Positions 8,592 through 17,320 of a DNA stretch of 64,000 nt are shown piece after piece. Numbering within the stretch: position 1 is the stretch's first letter; each line of letters starts with the position of its first letter. Source of the stretch: Geomonas sp. Red32 (GTDB lineage: Bacteria > Desulfobacterota > Desulfuromonadia > Geobacterales > Geobacteraceae); NCBI RefSeq assembly GCF_023652955.1, contig NZ_JAKLOY010000009.1, positions 62,001 through 126,000 on the forward strand. The letters are read 5' to 3'. The notes under the pieces were generated by a model. It ran no database searches. It had not been told where the DNA came from and saw nothing but the letters and a program-made list of their open reading frames with translations. The position numbers were made by a program, and so were the translations under genes.

Positions 8592-11500
8592 ATGCCCTTC
8601 CTAAATAGAGCGTTTCGATTCCGGCAGAATATCATTTTGGCGGTTGTTCTTAGCATTTTATTGGGAATTTCCTTCTCATTCTATGTCAGATCCGAAAAGC
8701 TGATCGATGGTGCTAACGAAAACCGGCACGCTACCCTGAGACTGGCGTATGAGCTGCGCCAGTCGTCGGATGATCTGACCCGGCTCGCCCGGACGTACGT
8801 AATTACTGGCGATCCGCGCTACAAACAGGAATATCTTGACGTGCTGGCGATCCGCGAGGGGAGGAAACCACGTCCGGAAGAGTATTGGCGAGTCTATTGG
8901 GATCTGGTCCTTGATGGCAAAGCTCCTCGCCCTGACTCTGACCAAACAATTCCCTTACTCTTTCTTATGCAGCAGAGCGGTTACCGCCCTCAGGAGTTTG
9001 CCAAGCTTGCACAGGCCAAGGAAAAGTCCGATCTGCTGGCCCGCGTGGAGCTCAAGGCGATGAAGCTGGCGGAGGGGGGTGGGGCTGATGCCGCTAGGAT
9101 GAAAGATGAAGCGCGGCTGATGATGTATGGCCAGCGGTACCATGAAGCCAAGGCTGCCATCATGCGGCCGATTGACGATCTCTTTGCCATGGTCGCCCGG
9201 AGAACGGACGCATCTGTCCAGCTGGCCTCACAACATGCCCTGATACTCCGTTATCTGTTCATCGCGTTGACGCTCTGTCTGGTCGGCACCCTGTGGCGGG
9301 TGTACCGGTCGTTGTTTGAAGTGCTCGGCGGAAACCCGCAGGAGCTCTTTGCCCATATCGCCAGGATGGGGCGCGGCGATTTTTCCGTGCCGATACCCGC
9401 TATGGACGATGCCGCGCCAAGTGTCATGAAATCGCTGGGGGAAACCCAGGCCAGACTGGCGCAGGCTGATACCGAACGCAAGACGTCCGAAGCCATCAAA
9501 CGGCAGTTTTACGACATCGTCCACTCGTCTTCGGACGCTATCGTCGGCATCGATCCGCGCGGGCGCGTCACGAGCTGGAACCCCGCTGCGGAAAAGATGT
9601 ACGGCTACTGCGAGCAGGACATGCTGGGGGAGGAGATAGCACGGGTCACTCCGCCCGATCGGGTTGCGGAAGATCAGAAAATGCTCGCCAGGGTCCAACG
9701 CGGTGAAATCATCGGGAATTTCGAGACCGTTCGTCTCAAAAAAACCGGGGAAGCGTTTCCCGTGTCGATCGGCATCTCTCCCATCAAAGATGGCGAGGGC
9801 ACCGTCATCGGTTCGTCGCAAATCATTCGCGACATCAGCGGTGTGGCAACGGCTGAGGCGTACCGCACCATGGGGCAGGATATTCTGCGGTTGCTCAACG
9901 AACAGGATGACATGCGGGATGCCATCCAGAAGATCATTTCGCTGGTGAAATCGGCCATCGGGGTGGATGCCGTGGGTATCCGGCTGCAGGACAAGGAGGA
10001 TTATCCCTACTTTTACCAGGAAGGATTTCCGCAGGATTTCCTCCTCACTGAAAACTCGGTGCTGACCAGGAACCGCGACGGTGGCATTTGCCGGGACGAG
10101 TGCGGCAACGTCTGCCTGGAATGCACCTGCGGCCTGGTTCTCTCGGGAAAACCTGACCCCTCCGGACAATTCTTCACTGCCGGCGGCAGCGTCTGGACCA
10201 ATGACACATTCCCGTTCCTTGAGTTGCCGGCTGAGCAGGATCCCCGGAACCATTCGCGTAACGAATGCACCCATCAGGGCTTCGCCTCGGTCGCTTTGAT
10301 TCCTATCAAGGCAAAAGGAAGTATTGTCGGCCTGCTGCAGTTAAATGACCGTGCCAAAGACCGCTTTACCCCTGAAGGGATAGAAATCCTGGAGGATATC
10401 GCGGAGAACATCGGTGAGGCGATGCTCCGTAAACAGGCTGAAGACGCGCTGGTCACCAGTGAAAGGGAGTTCCGTTTCCTGGCCGAGGCAATGCCTCAAA
10501 TTGTCTGGATCACCCGGGCGGACGGCTGGAATATTTACTTCAACAGGCAGTGGGCCGACTATACCGGGCTCTCGCTGGAGGAGAGTTACGGGCATGGATG
10601 GAACAAGCCGTTTCACCCGGACGATCAGCAGCGCGCCTGGGATGCCTGGCATAATGCGGTTGCCACTAACGGTACCTATTCGCTCGAATGCCGCTTGCGC
10701 CGTCACGACGGGACCTATCGCTGGTGGCTGATTCGCGGTGTCCCGGCTCTCGACGATAAGGGAGCGATTTCGAAATGGTTCGGCACCTGCACCGATATCG
10801 AGGAGATCAAGCAGGCCGAGAACGAGAATGCCCGGCTCGCCGCACTGCTCGACGAATCTCAACATATCGCCCAGGTGGGGGGATGGGAAATCGACCTTGC
10901 CAACAATCATCTGTACTGGACCGACGAAACCTTCCGGATTCACGAAATATCGCCCGCGGAATATTCGCCTACGATCGAATCGGCCCTCAACTTTTATGCG
11001 GAAGAATCACGGCCGGCCATCACATCGGCTGTCGAAGCTGCCCTTAGCAGTGGTACCGGCTTCGAGCTCGAGTTGCGGCTGATAACTGCCAAGGGGCGGT
11101 CCATCCTGGTCCACACCAGTAGCAAGGTCATCACCAAGGATGGCCGGCCGGTCAAGCTCATAGGCGCATTCAGGGATATTACCGAACAAAGGCATCTAGA
11201 GGAACAGCTCCGGCAGTCGCAGAAAATGGAGGCGGTCGGCCAGCTCGCTGGCGGAGTGGCCCACGACTTCAACAATATCCTGACTGTCGTCAGCGGGTAC
11301 TGCCATGTTCTGGAAATGGACAACGCGCTTAATGACCAGCAGCGGGAGAGCATAGAACAGATCATCTCCTCATCAGAGAGGGCGGCCCAATTGACCAGAG
11401 CGCTGCTCGCCTTTAGCCGCAAGCAGGTGATGGTCCCGAAACTGGTCAATCTCAACGACATCATCCACAATCTGCACACGTTTCTTGATCGAGTCATTGG

Positions 11501-12347
11501 CGAAGATGTCCTGCTCAGAACCATCTGCAACGAGACAAAACTGCCGGTCAATGTCGATACCAGCCAGATAGAGCAGGTGCTGATCAATCTGGCCACCAAT
11601 GCCCGCGATGCCATGCAAAATGGAGGATCTCTTACCGTCGAAAGTTCGCGCCGACAAGTCGACCAGGCTTTTGTGGCGGAGCATGGATTTGGCGAGCCGG
11701 GACAGTATGCCTGCATCGCCGTATCGGATACCGGATGCGGCATGGACGTGGAAACCCGGAAGAAAATCTTTGAGCCGTTCTACACCACCAAGGAATTCGG
11801 TAAAGGGACCGGCTTGGGCATGGCGATCGTTTACGGTGTCGTGAAGCAGCACAATGGCTTTATTACCGTTTATAGCGAGCCGGGACAGGGCACTACCTTC
11901 CAAATTTATCTGCCGCTGGCGGAAGCCGGACAGACGCAGGCTGCGGAATCCAATGTGCCGGAAATGCCGTTGGAGGGGACGGAGACCATCCTGCTTGCCG
12001 AAGATGACGCGTCGGTGCGCACTCTCGTGGTTACCATTCTGACCAAATTCGGGTACCGGGTCATTCAGGCCGTAGACGGCGATGACGTGGTGCAGAAATT
12101 TTCCGAGCACCGGGGTACGGTAGACCTGATTCTGATGGATATGATCATGCCGAAGAAAAACGGCCGGGAAGCGTACGAAGCAATCAGCCGTATGGCCCCG
12201 GACGTGAAGGTGTTGTATTCAAGCGGCTACACCGCCGATTTCATCCAGAACCGGGGAGTGTCTGAGGAAGGAATCGAACTTGTTATGAAGCCGGTACGGC
12301 CGATTGAACTGCTGCGGAAGGTGAGATCGATGCTGGATAGGTCATAG
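8592..12347 (+). CDS. Membrane PAS/GAF hybrid sensor histidine kinase with receiver
   Basis: A 1251-residue two-component hybrid kinase. The ATG at 8592 is preferred; an in-frame ATG at 8511 would add 27 polar residues with no better start signal. Residues about 12-31 and 215-238 are membrane helices around a periplasmic domain of ~180 residues; a linker/HAMP-like region follows. Next come PAS1 (~300-415), a GAF domain (~420-615) with an unusual Cys-rich insertion ('CRDECGNVCLECTCG'), PAS2 (~620-745) and PAS3 (~750-865). HisKA has phospho-acceptor His ~891 in '[12 protein letters not shown]'; HATPase shows 'NLATNARDAM', 'DTGCGMD' and 'GKGTGLGMA'. The C-terminal receiver has Asp ~1183 in 'LILMDMIMPKK'. 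The GAF cysteines could bind a metal or Fe-S cluster. No cognate regulator gene is adjacent. It lies between two partial tRNA copies. Confidence 0.9.
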   Translation: MPFLNRAFRFRQNIILAVVLSILLGISFSFYVRSEKLIDGANENRHATLRLAYELRQSSDDLTRLARTYVITGDPRYKQEYLDVLAIREGRKPRPEEYWRVYWDLVLDGKAPRPDSDQTIPLLFLMQQSGYRPQEFAKLAQAKEKSDLLARVELKAMKLAEGGGADAARMKDEARLMMYGQRYHEAKAAIMRPIDDLFAMVARRTDASVQLASQHALILRYLFIALTLCLVGTLWRVYRSLFEVLGGNPQELFAHIARMGRGDFSVPIPAMDDAAPSVMKSLGETQARLAQADTERKTSEAIKRQFYDIVHSSSDAIVGIDPRGRVTSWNPAAEKMYGYCEQDMLGEEIARVTPPDRVAEDQKMLARVQRGEIIGNFETVRLKKTGEAFPVSIGISPIKDGEGTVIGSSQIIRDISGVATAEAYRTMGQDILRLLNEQDDMRDAIQKIISLVKSAIGVDAVGIRLQDKEDYPYFYQEGFPQDFLLTENSVLTRNRDGGICRDECGNVCLECTCGLVLSGKPDPSGQFFTAGGSVWTNDTFPFLELPAEQDPRNHSRNECTHQGFASVALIPIKAKGSIVGLLQLNDRAKDRFTPEGIEILEDIAENIGEAMLRKQAEDALVTSEREFRFLAEAMPQIVWITRADGWNIYFNRQWADYTGLSLEESYGHGWNKPFHPDDQQRAWDAWHNAVATNGTYSLECRLRRHDGTYRWWLIRGVPALDDKGAISKWFGTCTDIEEIKQAENENARLAALLDESQHIAQVGGWEIDLANNHLYWTDETFRIHEISPAEYSPTIESALNFYAEESRPAITSAVEAALSSGTGFELELRLITAKGRSILVHTSSKVITKDGRPVKLIGAFRDITEQRHLEEQLRQSQKMEAVGQLAGGVAHDFNNILTVVSGYCHVLEMDNALNDQQRESIEQIISSSERAAQLTRALLAFSRKQVMVPKLVNLNDIIHNLHTFLDRVIGEDVLLRTICNETKLPVNVDTSQIEQVLINLATNARDAMQNGGSLTVESSRRQVDQAFVAEHGFGEPGQYACIAVSDTGCGMDVETRKKIFEPFYTTKEFGKGTGLGMAIVYGVVKQHNGFITVYSEPGQGTTFQIYLPLAEAGQTQAAESNVPEMPLEGTETILLAEDDASVRTLVVTILTKFGYRVIQAVDGDDVVQKFSEHRGTVDLILMDMIMPKKNGREAYEAISRMAPDVKVLYSSGYTADFIQNRGVSEEGIELVMKPVRPIELLRKVRSMLDRS

Positions 12348-12365
12348 TGGCACGCAGAGACGAGC

Positions 12366-12415
12366 TGCCCCCGCAACCAATAATCAAAGGCACCCGGTTT
12401 TGACCGGGTGCCTTT
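12366..12415 (+). repeat. Second degraded copy of tRNA-fMet end plus terminator
   Basis: 'TGCCCCCGCAACCA-ATAATCAAA' followed by the GGCACCCGG/CCGGGTGCC hairpin copies the last ~14 bases of the tRNA, its CCA and its terminator (compare 5636-5685). It lies 18 bases after the kinase stop and probably also ends that transcript; the hairpin spans 12386-12415. Confidence 0.75.
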
Positions 12416-12606
12416 GATTGTCTTCCGCTCCCTGCCGACGACTTCCGAACGTTGCCCTCGCGCCCCTATCCGTAGCAACTCTTCACCCACGTCAGTATGT
12501 TTGGTTTCCCCAATCAGATGATTGATCATAATTAATGGCAAAACTGCTGCTTTGCTCCACGATCTGAGGTATATACGGGGATCAACTAAACCTTTCTGGG
12601 GGAGCG

Positions 12607-13236
12607 ATGGCAGTACACGAGATTAATCATCCGCTGGTCAAGCACAAGATCGGCCTCATGCGCGAGGCGGGGATCAGCACCAAGAAGTTCCGCGAGTTGA
12701 CCGCCGAGGTGGCCTGCCTCTTGGCCTACGAGGCGAGCAGGGATTTTCCCTTGGAGGAAAAGACCATCGAGGGGTGGGACCGGACCCCGGTCGTCGTCCA
12801 GCAGATCAAGGGGAAGAAGGTTACCGTGGTCCCGATCCTGCGGGCGGGAATCGGGATGCTGGACGGGGTGCTGGACATGATCCCCAACGCCAAGGTCAGC
12901 GTAGTGGGGCTCGCCCGTAACGAGGAGACCCTGGAGGCCCGCACCTATTTCGAGCGGTTCGTCGGAAAGCTCGACGAGCGCCTGGCGCTCATCGTCGATC
13001 CCATGCTCGCGACCGGCGGCTCCATGGTGGCGACCGTCGAAATGCTGAAGAGGGCTGGGTGCCATCTGATCCGCGTTCTCTGCCTGGTGGCGGCTCCGGA
13101 AGGGTTGAAGAGGGTTACCGACGCCTATCCGGAGATCGACATCTACGTGGCCGCCATCGACCAGCGCCTCAACGAGAACGGGTATATCCTCCCGGGGCTC
13201 GGGGACGCCGGCGACAAGATTTTCGGAACCAAGTAA
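12607..13236 (+). CDS. upp: Uracil phosphoribosyltransferase
   Basis: A 209-residue enzyme, full length for Upp, that salvages uracil with PRPP to UMP in the cytoplasm. The diagnostic sequences are '[13 protein letters not shown]' near residue 75, the PRPP-binding loop '[10 protein letters not shown]' near residue 132, and the C-terminal uracil-binding '[18 protein letters not shown]'. The start follows a GGGGGAG ribosome site. The uracil permease gene begins 20 bases after the stop, so the pair forms a uracil uptake and salvage operon. Confidence 0.97.
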   Translation: MAVHEINHPLVKHKIGLMREAGISTKKFRELTAEVACLLAYEASRDFPLEEKTIEGWDRTPVVVQQIKGKKVTVVPILRAGIGMLDGVLDMIPNAKVSVVGLARNEETLEARTYFERFVGKLDERLALIVDPMLATGGSMVATVEMLKRAGCHLIRVLCLVAAPEGLKRVTDAYPEIDIYVAAIDQRLNENGYILPGLGDAGDKIFGTK

Positions 13237-13256
13237 GGGCAGGAGAGAGCAAACAG

Positions 13257-14516
13257 ATGACACAGGCTAACGAACCGGTCTGGCGCCAGGCGCTTTCCGG
13301 TGCGCAGATACTATTCGTGGCGTTCGGGGCACTGGTGCTGGTGCCGCTCCTGACCGGGCTCAATCCGAGCATGGCCCTTCTGGGGGCGGGGCTCGGGACC
13401 CTGATCTTCCAGCTCGCCACCGGGCGCACCGTTCCCATCTTTCTCGGCTCCTCCTTCGCCTTCATCGCGCCGATCGTCTACAGCACCCAGACCTGGGGGC
13501 TTCCCGCCACCCTGGGGGGACTCTTCGCCGCCGGTTGGCTCTACTTGATCCTCTCGCTGGCCATCCGCCTGCGCGGGGTCGACTTCATCCACCGCATCAT
13601 GCCGCCGGTGGTGGTCGGTCCCATCATCATGGTCATCGGCCTTGGCCTGGCCGGCGTCGCCGTCAACATGGCGATGGGGAAAACCGGCGATGGCAAGGCC
13701 GTGCTGGTGGAATACCAGACCGCGCTCCTGGTAGCGGGAGTCTCCCTGGCGACCACCGCGGCGGTGGCGACCAAGGCCCGCGGGATCTTCCGGCTCCTCC
13801 CGGTGCTCTCCGGCGTGGCGGTGGGGTACCTCGTTTCCATCTTCCTGGGGCTGGTGGACTTCTCAAAGATCGCCAACGCCCCCTGGATCGCGGTGCCGCA
13901 TTTCGTGACCCCGCAGTGGAACTGGTCGGCGGTCCTCTTCATGTTCCCGGTCGCGCTCGCCCCGGCCATCGAGCACGTAGGAGACATCGTGGCCATCGGC
14001 GCGGTGACCGGGAAAGATTACACCGAGAGCCCGGGACTGCATCGCACCATGCTGGGGGACGGGCTGGCCGTCTGCTGCGCGGCCCTGATCGGCGGCCCGC
14101 CGGTCACCACCTATGCCGAGGTAACCGGGGCGGTGATGATCACCCGCTGCTACAATCCGGTCATCATGACCTGGGCCGCAGGCTTCGCCGTAGTGATGGC
14201 CTTCTTCGGCAAATTCAACGCCATCCTGCAGTCGATCCCGGTGCCGGTCATGGGGGGGATCATGATGCTGCTCTTCGGCTCCATCGCCTCCGTTGGATTG
14301 AACACCCTGATCCATGCCCGGGTCGACATGCACAAGCCACGCAACCTGGTGATCGTCTCCCTGGTCCTGGTCTTCGGGATCGGGGGGCTCACCATCAACG
14401 TTGCCGGTCAGCACCTCCACGGCGTAAGCCTCTGCGGCATCGCCGCGATCCTGATGAACCTCCTCCTCCCCAAGGATCAGGTGGCAGAACCAAGCGCCGA
14501 ACCCGCCCTGGAGTAA
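13257..14516 (+). CDS. uraA: Uracil permease (NCS2 family)
   Basis: A 419-residue NCS2 nucleobase:proton symporter. The ATG at 13257 follows AGGAGAGAG and matches the expected N-terminus ('[31 protein letters not shown]'); the frame is open further upstream but that overlaps upp. Key family features are '[14 protein letters not shown]' in helix 3, '[20 protein letters not shown]' with the substrate/proton Glu of helix 8, and '[14 protein letters not shown]'. It transports uracil for Upp. Its last codons are contained in a 73-bp repeat that recurs 5.3 kb downstream. Confidence 0.95.
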   Translation: MTQANEPVWRQALSGAQILFVAFGALVLVPLLTGLNPSMALLGAGLGTLIFQLATGRTVPIFLGSSFAFIAPIVYSTQTWGLPATLGGLFAAGWLYLILSLAIRLRGVDFIHRIMPPVVVGPIIMVIGLGLAGVAVNMAMGKTGDGKAVLVEYQTALLVAGVSLATTAAVATKARGIFRLLPVLSGVAVGYLVSIFLGLVDFSKIANAPWIAVPHFVTPQWNWSAVLFMFPVALAPAIEHVGDIVAIGAVTGKDYTESPGLHRTMLGDGLAVCCAALIGGPPVTTYAEVTGAVMITRCYNPVIMTWAAGFAVVMAFFGKFNAILQSIPVPVMGGIMMLLFGSIASVGLNTLIHARVDMHKPRNLVIVSLVLVFGIGGLTINVAGQHLHGVSLCGIAAILMNLLLPKDQVAEPSAEPALE

Positions 14517-14577
14517 GCAAAACGATAAAAGGCACCCGGTATCCGCCGGGTGCCTTTTCCGTTCTCTGGTCACCATC
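14505..14577. repeat. 73-bp direct repeat, copy 1 (uraA 3' end plus terminator)
   Basis: Starts in the last three codons of uraA (GCCCTGGAG, then TAA), continues 'AGCAAAACGATAAAA', includes the GGCACCCGG hairpin and ends 'CCGTTCT....GTCACCAT'. A nearly identical copy lies at 19802-19874, where the stop is TGA. The pair brackets the first corrinoid-protein operon. Confidence 0.85.
14527..14558 (+). terminator. Terminator after uraA
   Basis: AAAAGGCACCCGG-tatccg-CCGGGTGCCTTTT, a nearly perfect long stem with flanking A and T runs. Confidence 0.88.
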
Positions 14578-15026
14578 CCCCCTCCTTCCCACTACTTCCC
14601 CGGAATATGCCTCGGAAGATGTCTATCTCTCTGCGTTGAGAGTGAAAAAGAACCAGATACTTCCATTGTGCCGGGAAACGATCCTTTGGACGGTGGCAAG
14701 GCCTATTCCGTTACCTTGTAATTCGCCTGCTCCTTGTAATTGCCCTCTCCCTTTCATACGTCATCCTCCCGTGGTCAATCCGGAGGGGCCGTGCGCGGGA
14801 GGGAGTTTCCAGCCTGCTGGCTGTATGCTGTTTCAAATGATTGTTCGTAAGGGCAGGCCTTAGCTTTACTGAGACAGCTCGCATTTTACTTTTCTTGATA
14901 CCAACCTATAATACTATATTCCAAACACCAAACACTCTGAACCAACCGTGTGGATCTCTTTCCGCCCGGCAACGACCTGCTTCTTCTTGAGCTTATTCAG
15001 TCCTCTGAGACACAAGGGAGTTTTCT
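14578..15026. other. Intergenic region upstream of first corrinoid operon
   Basis: About 450 bases with no credible gene. A lower-GC stretch at 14880-14945 ('ACCTATAATACTATATTCC' around 14905-14923) includes TATAAT-like boxes and is the likeliest promoter. I looked for the cobalamin-riboswitch core and found no match. A ribosome site (AAGGGAG) lies at 15014-15020. Confidence 0.4.
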
Positions 15027-15689
15027 ATGGATTCGGTATCCTGGAGCAAGCGGCTGTTTGCCGCCATGGTTGGCGCGGACCGTTTGGGAGCAACGGATAT
15101 CATCGATCAGGTGCTGGCTGAGGGGATGGATCCCCATACGGTAATCTCGGAAGTTCTGGACCCGGCCATCGTGGAGCTGGGACGGCTGTGGGAGGGGCAG
15201 GAAATGTCCCTGTCTCAGAACTTCGTCGCATCCAAGATCGCCGAGGATACCCTCTTGAAGTGCATACCGGCCGGTTCCCAGTCCCAGGGGACCAAAGGTC
15301 CCGTGGTCATCGGCAACATCGAGGACGACTTTCACAGCCTGGGACGGCACACCGTCGGCCTGTTCCTGAACGCGGCAGGATGGACGGTCCACGATCTCGG
15401 CAACGACGTCCCTCCCGAGCTCTTTCTGGAGACCGCGCTCAAGGTGGGGGCCTCGGTAATCGGCGTCTCGGCCATGATGCAGACCACGGCGCACAATATC
15501 CTCCGGCTCCGTCACCTCATCGACGACCAGGGGCTCGCCGGGAAGCTGAAACTGGCGGTAGGGGGCGCCGTCTTCAACTGGAGGCCCGACCTGGTTGCCG
15601 AGGTGGGAGGGGACGGCTCCGCCCGTAACGCGATCAGCGCAGACGGATTGTTCACCCGTCTGGACAGAGAATCGCGGGAGGTGGCCTAA
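15027..15689 (+). CDS. Corrinoid (B12)-binding protein, MtaC/MtmC-like
   Basis: A 220-residue cytoplasmic protein made of an N-terminal four-helix cap (residues ~8-85, 'VISEVLDPAIVELGRLWEGQ') and a Rossmann-like B12-binding domain (~90-215). The base-off/His-on motif DxHxxG is present as 'DDFHSLG' near residue 106, with the later 'GVSAMM' (SxL position) and 'AVGGAVFN' (GG) elements. In methanol, methylamine and O-demethylase systems such proteins carry the methyl group on cobalt between two methyltransferases. Here it is followed after one base by a UroD-like gene, then DUF1638 and a sensor kinase, so a sensory use is inferred. No signal peptide. Confidence 0.88.
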   Translation: MDSVSWSKRLFAAMVGADRLGATDIIDQVLAEGMDPHTVISEVLDPAIVELGRLWEGQEMSLSQNFVASKIAEDTLLKCIPAGSQSQGTKGPVVIGNIEDDFHSLGRHTVGLFLNAAGWTVHDLGNDVPPELFLETALKVGASVIGVSAMMQTTAHNILRLRHLIDDQGLAGKLKLAVGGAVFNWRPDLVAEVGGDGSARNAISADGLFTRLDRESREVA

Positions 15690-15690
15690 C

Positions 15691-16728
15691 ATGAATTCCT
15701 ATCAACGGGTCATGGGCACCCTTACCGGCCAGCCGGTCGACCGGGTGCCGGTCTTCGCGGTCCTTGGCGCCTACGGGGCAAAGCTCTCCGGCGCTTCCCT
15801 GAACCGTATCTTCACCGATCCCGCCTCCTATGCCGAAAGTCAGACGGCGGTCCAAACCACCTTCGGGTTGGATCTGGTCATGACCCCGTTCATCTATACC
15901 TTCATATCGGAAAGCTTCGGCGGCGAGACCGCCTGGAGCGAGCATCAGGTCCCCAACATGAAACGTCCGGGAATAGGGTCTCCCGCCAAGCTCCTCTCGA
16001 CCCCCATGCCGGCCCCGGAGGACGTTCCGAGGCTCTCGTTCATCCTGGAGGCGACCCGGCAACTGGCCAAGAGCTACCGGGAGAAGGTTCCCGTCATCGG
16101 CGTGCTGCCGGGACCCTGCATCATGCCCTCCCTGATGATGGGGATCGGACCGTGGATGGAAACCGTGCTCTTCGAGGAGACTCTGGCCCGCAAGGTCCTG
16201 GACCACACCAATCCCTTCTTCGTATCCCTGGCCAACGCGCTCCTTGCCCAAGGTGCCGACTGCCTGGTGATAACGGAAGCAATGGCTACGGTCGAGATCG
16301 CCCCCCGTGCCCTGTTCGAAGAGCGCTTTCTCCCCGTGGTCGCCCAGACCTTTTCGCAGATCCGGGGGCCGAAGGTGTTTCATCACACCGGAGGAAGGAT
16401 CAATCACGTGATTGATCTCCTCCCCGGCCTCGACGGTTTGGCCGGGGTGGCCATCGGCTCCCGGGACGATCTCGGCGAGGCACGGCGCCTGGTGGGGGGG
16501 GAGACGAATCTGATCGGTAACCTCGACAACCTCGGGTTCGCTTCCTCGTCCGCAACGGAGATCTACGAGATGAGCCGCCGCTGCCTGCTCGAAGGGGCTC
16601 CCCACGGACATTACATACTCTCCAACTCGGGGGCGGATATTCCCTTGTCGGCCTCGCCCGACACGGTGCATGCCATGAAAAGGGCGGCCGAAGATCATGC
16701 CGGGGCCCGGAGGGAACCGCATGAATGA
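15691..16728 (+). CDS. UroD/MtaA-family methyltransferase-like protein
   Basis: A 345-residue TIM-barrel protein of the uroporphyrinogen decarboxylase superfamily, in the branch used as corrinoid methyltransferases (MtaA, MtbA, CmuA). It starts 'MNSYQRVMGTLTGQPVDRVPVFAVLGAYGA', the usual 'R..a.l.G...DRvPv' entry. ATG 15691 follows a GGGAGGTGG site. In MtaA, zinc is held by His-x-Cys and a later Cys. Here the first site reads 'VFHHTGG' (Cys replaced by Thr) and the C-terminal 'GC.I' position reads 'SNSGADIP' (Cys replaced by Ala). So it keeps the fold but lacks the normal zinc ligands, and its reaction cannot be assumed. It partners the corrinoid protein one base upstream and overlaps DUF1638 by eight bases. 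Confidence 0.82.
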   Translation: MNSYQRVMGTLTGQPVDRVPVFAVLGAYGAKLSGASLNRIFTDPASYAESQTAVQTTFGLDLVMTPFIYTFISESFGGETAWSEHQVPNMKRPGIGSPAKLLSTPMPAPEDVPRLSFILEATRQLAKSYREKVPVIGVLPGPCIMPSLMMGIGPWMETVLFEETLARKVLDHTNPFFVSLANALLAQGADCLVITEAMATVEIAPRALFEERFLPVVAQTFSQIRGPKVFHHTGGRINHVIDLLPGLDGLAGVAIGSRDDLGEARRLVGGETNLIGNLDNLGFASSSATEIYEMSRRCLLEGAPHGHYILSNSGADIPLSASPDTVHAMKRAAEDHAGARREPHE

Positions 16729-17311
16729 CGTCTGGGTCTGCTGCGGCGTGATACGTGCGGAGATGGAGGAGCTATGCCGGAGAGGGTTGATCGGGGGGCG
16801 CCTCCTTTTTCTCGACTCCATGCTCCACATGAATCCGCAGCGGCTCGAAGAGGCGCTGGTGGCAGAGCTTGCCACTCTCGCTTCCCCCGCCAACCGGATC
16901 GTCCTTGTGTACGGCGACTGCTCCGCGTCGATGCTGGACCTCGTGCGCCGATTCGGCGTCAGCCGGACCCCGATCATAAACTGCGGCCAGTTGCTGGTCG
17001 GCCGCGCGCGGTACCGCGAGCTGATGCGGGAGGGGGCCTTTCTCGTGTTGCCGGAGTGGGCGCCGCGGTGGAAACAGATCATGCGGACCGAGCTCGGTCT
17101 CGAAAGAACGACCGCGCGCGACCTGATGAGGGAAAACAGGAGCGTGCTGGTGTACCTCGATACCGGGCTGGTTCCCGTCCCGGTGGAGTGTCTCGAGGAT
17201 TTCTCCGCCTACACGGGACTTCCCCTGCGTATCGAGACGGTTTCTCTGGATGTCATGTGTGCGGCGCTGCTTGCCGCCCGCAGCGAGCTTGACGGCCTTA
17301 TTCCAGGGTGA
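16721..17311 (+). CDS. DUF1638 family protein
   Basis: A 196-residue soluble protein starting at ATG 16721, overlapping the UroD-like gene by eight bases and with GGAGGG upstream. The layout matches DUF1638: an N-terminal 'VCCGVIRAEMEEL' strand-helix, 'FLDSMLHMNPQRLEEAL' , 'VLVYGDCSASMLDL' containing the family's Y-G-x-C, then 'GAFLVLPEWAPRWKQIM'. DUF1638 proteins have no established activity but recur beside corrinoid methyltransferase genes. It sits between the putative methyl-transfer pair and the kinase (nine bases downstream), a position that fits an adaptor or substrate-binding protein. That role is inference. Confidence 0.75.
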   Translation: MNDVWVCCGVIRAEMEELCRRGLIGGRLLFLDSMLHMNPQRLEEALVAELATLASPANRIVLVYGDCSASMLDLVRRFGVSRTPIINCGQLLVGRARYRELMREGAFLVLPEWAPRWKQIMRTELGLERTTARDLMRENRSVLVYLDTGLVPVPVECLEDFSAYTGLPLRIETVSLDVMCAALLAARSELDGLIPG

Positions 17312-17320
17312 TGTGAGCCT

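Noticed and set aside
14578-15026. Cobalamin riboswitch before the corrinoid-protein operon
   Set aside because: Expected from the B12 theme, but no B12-box core was found here or at 21692-21891.
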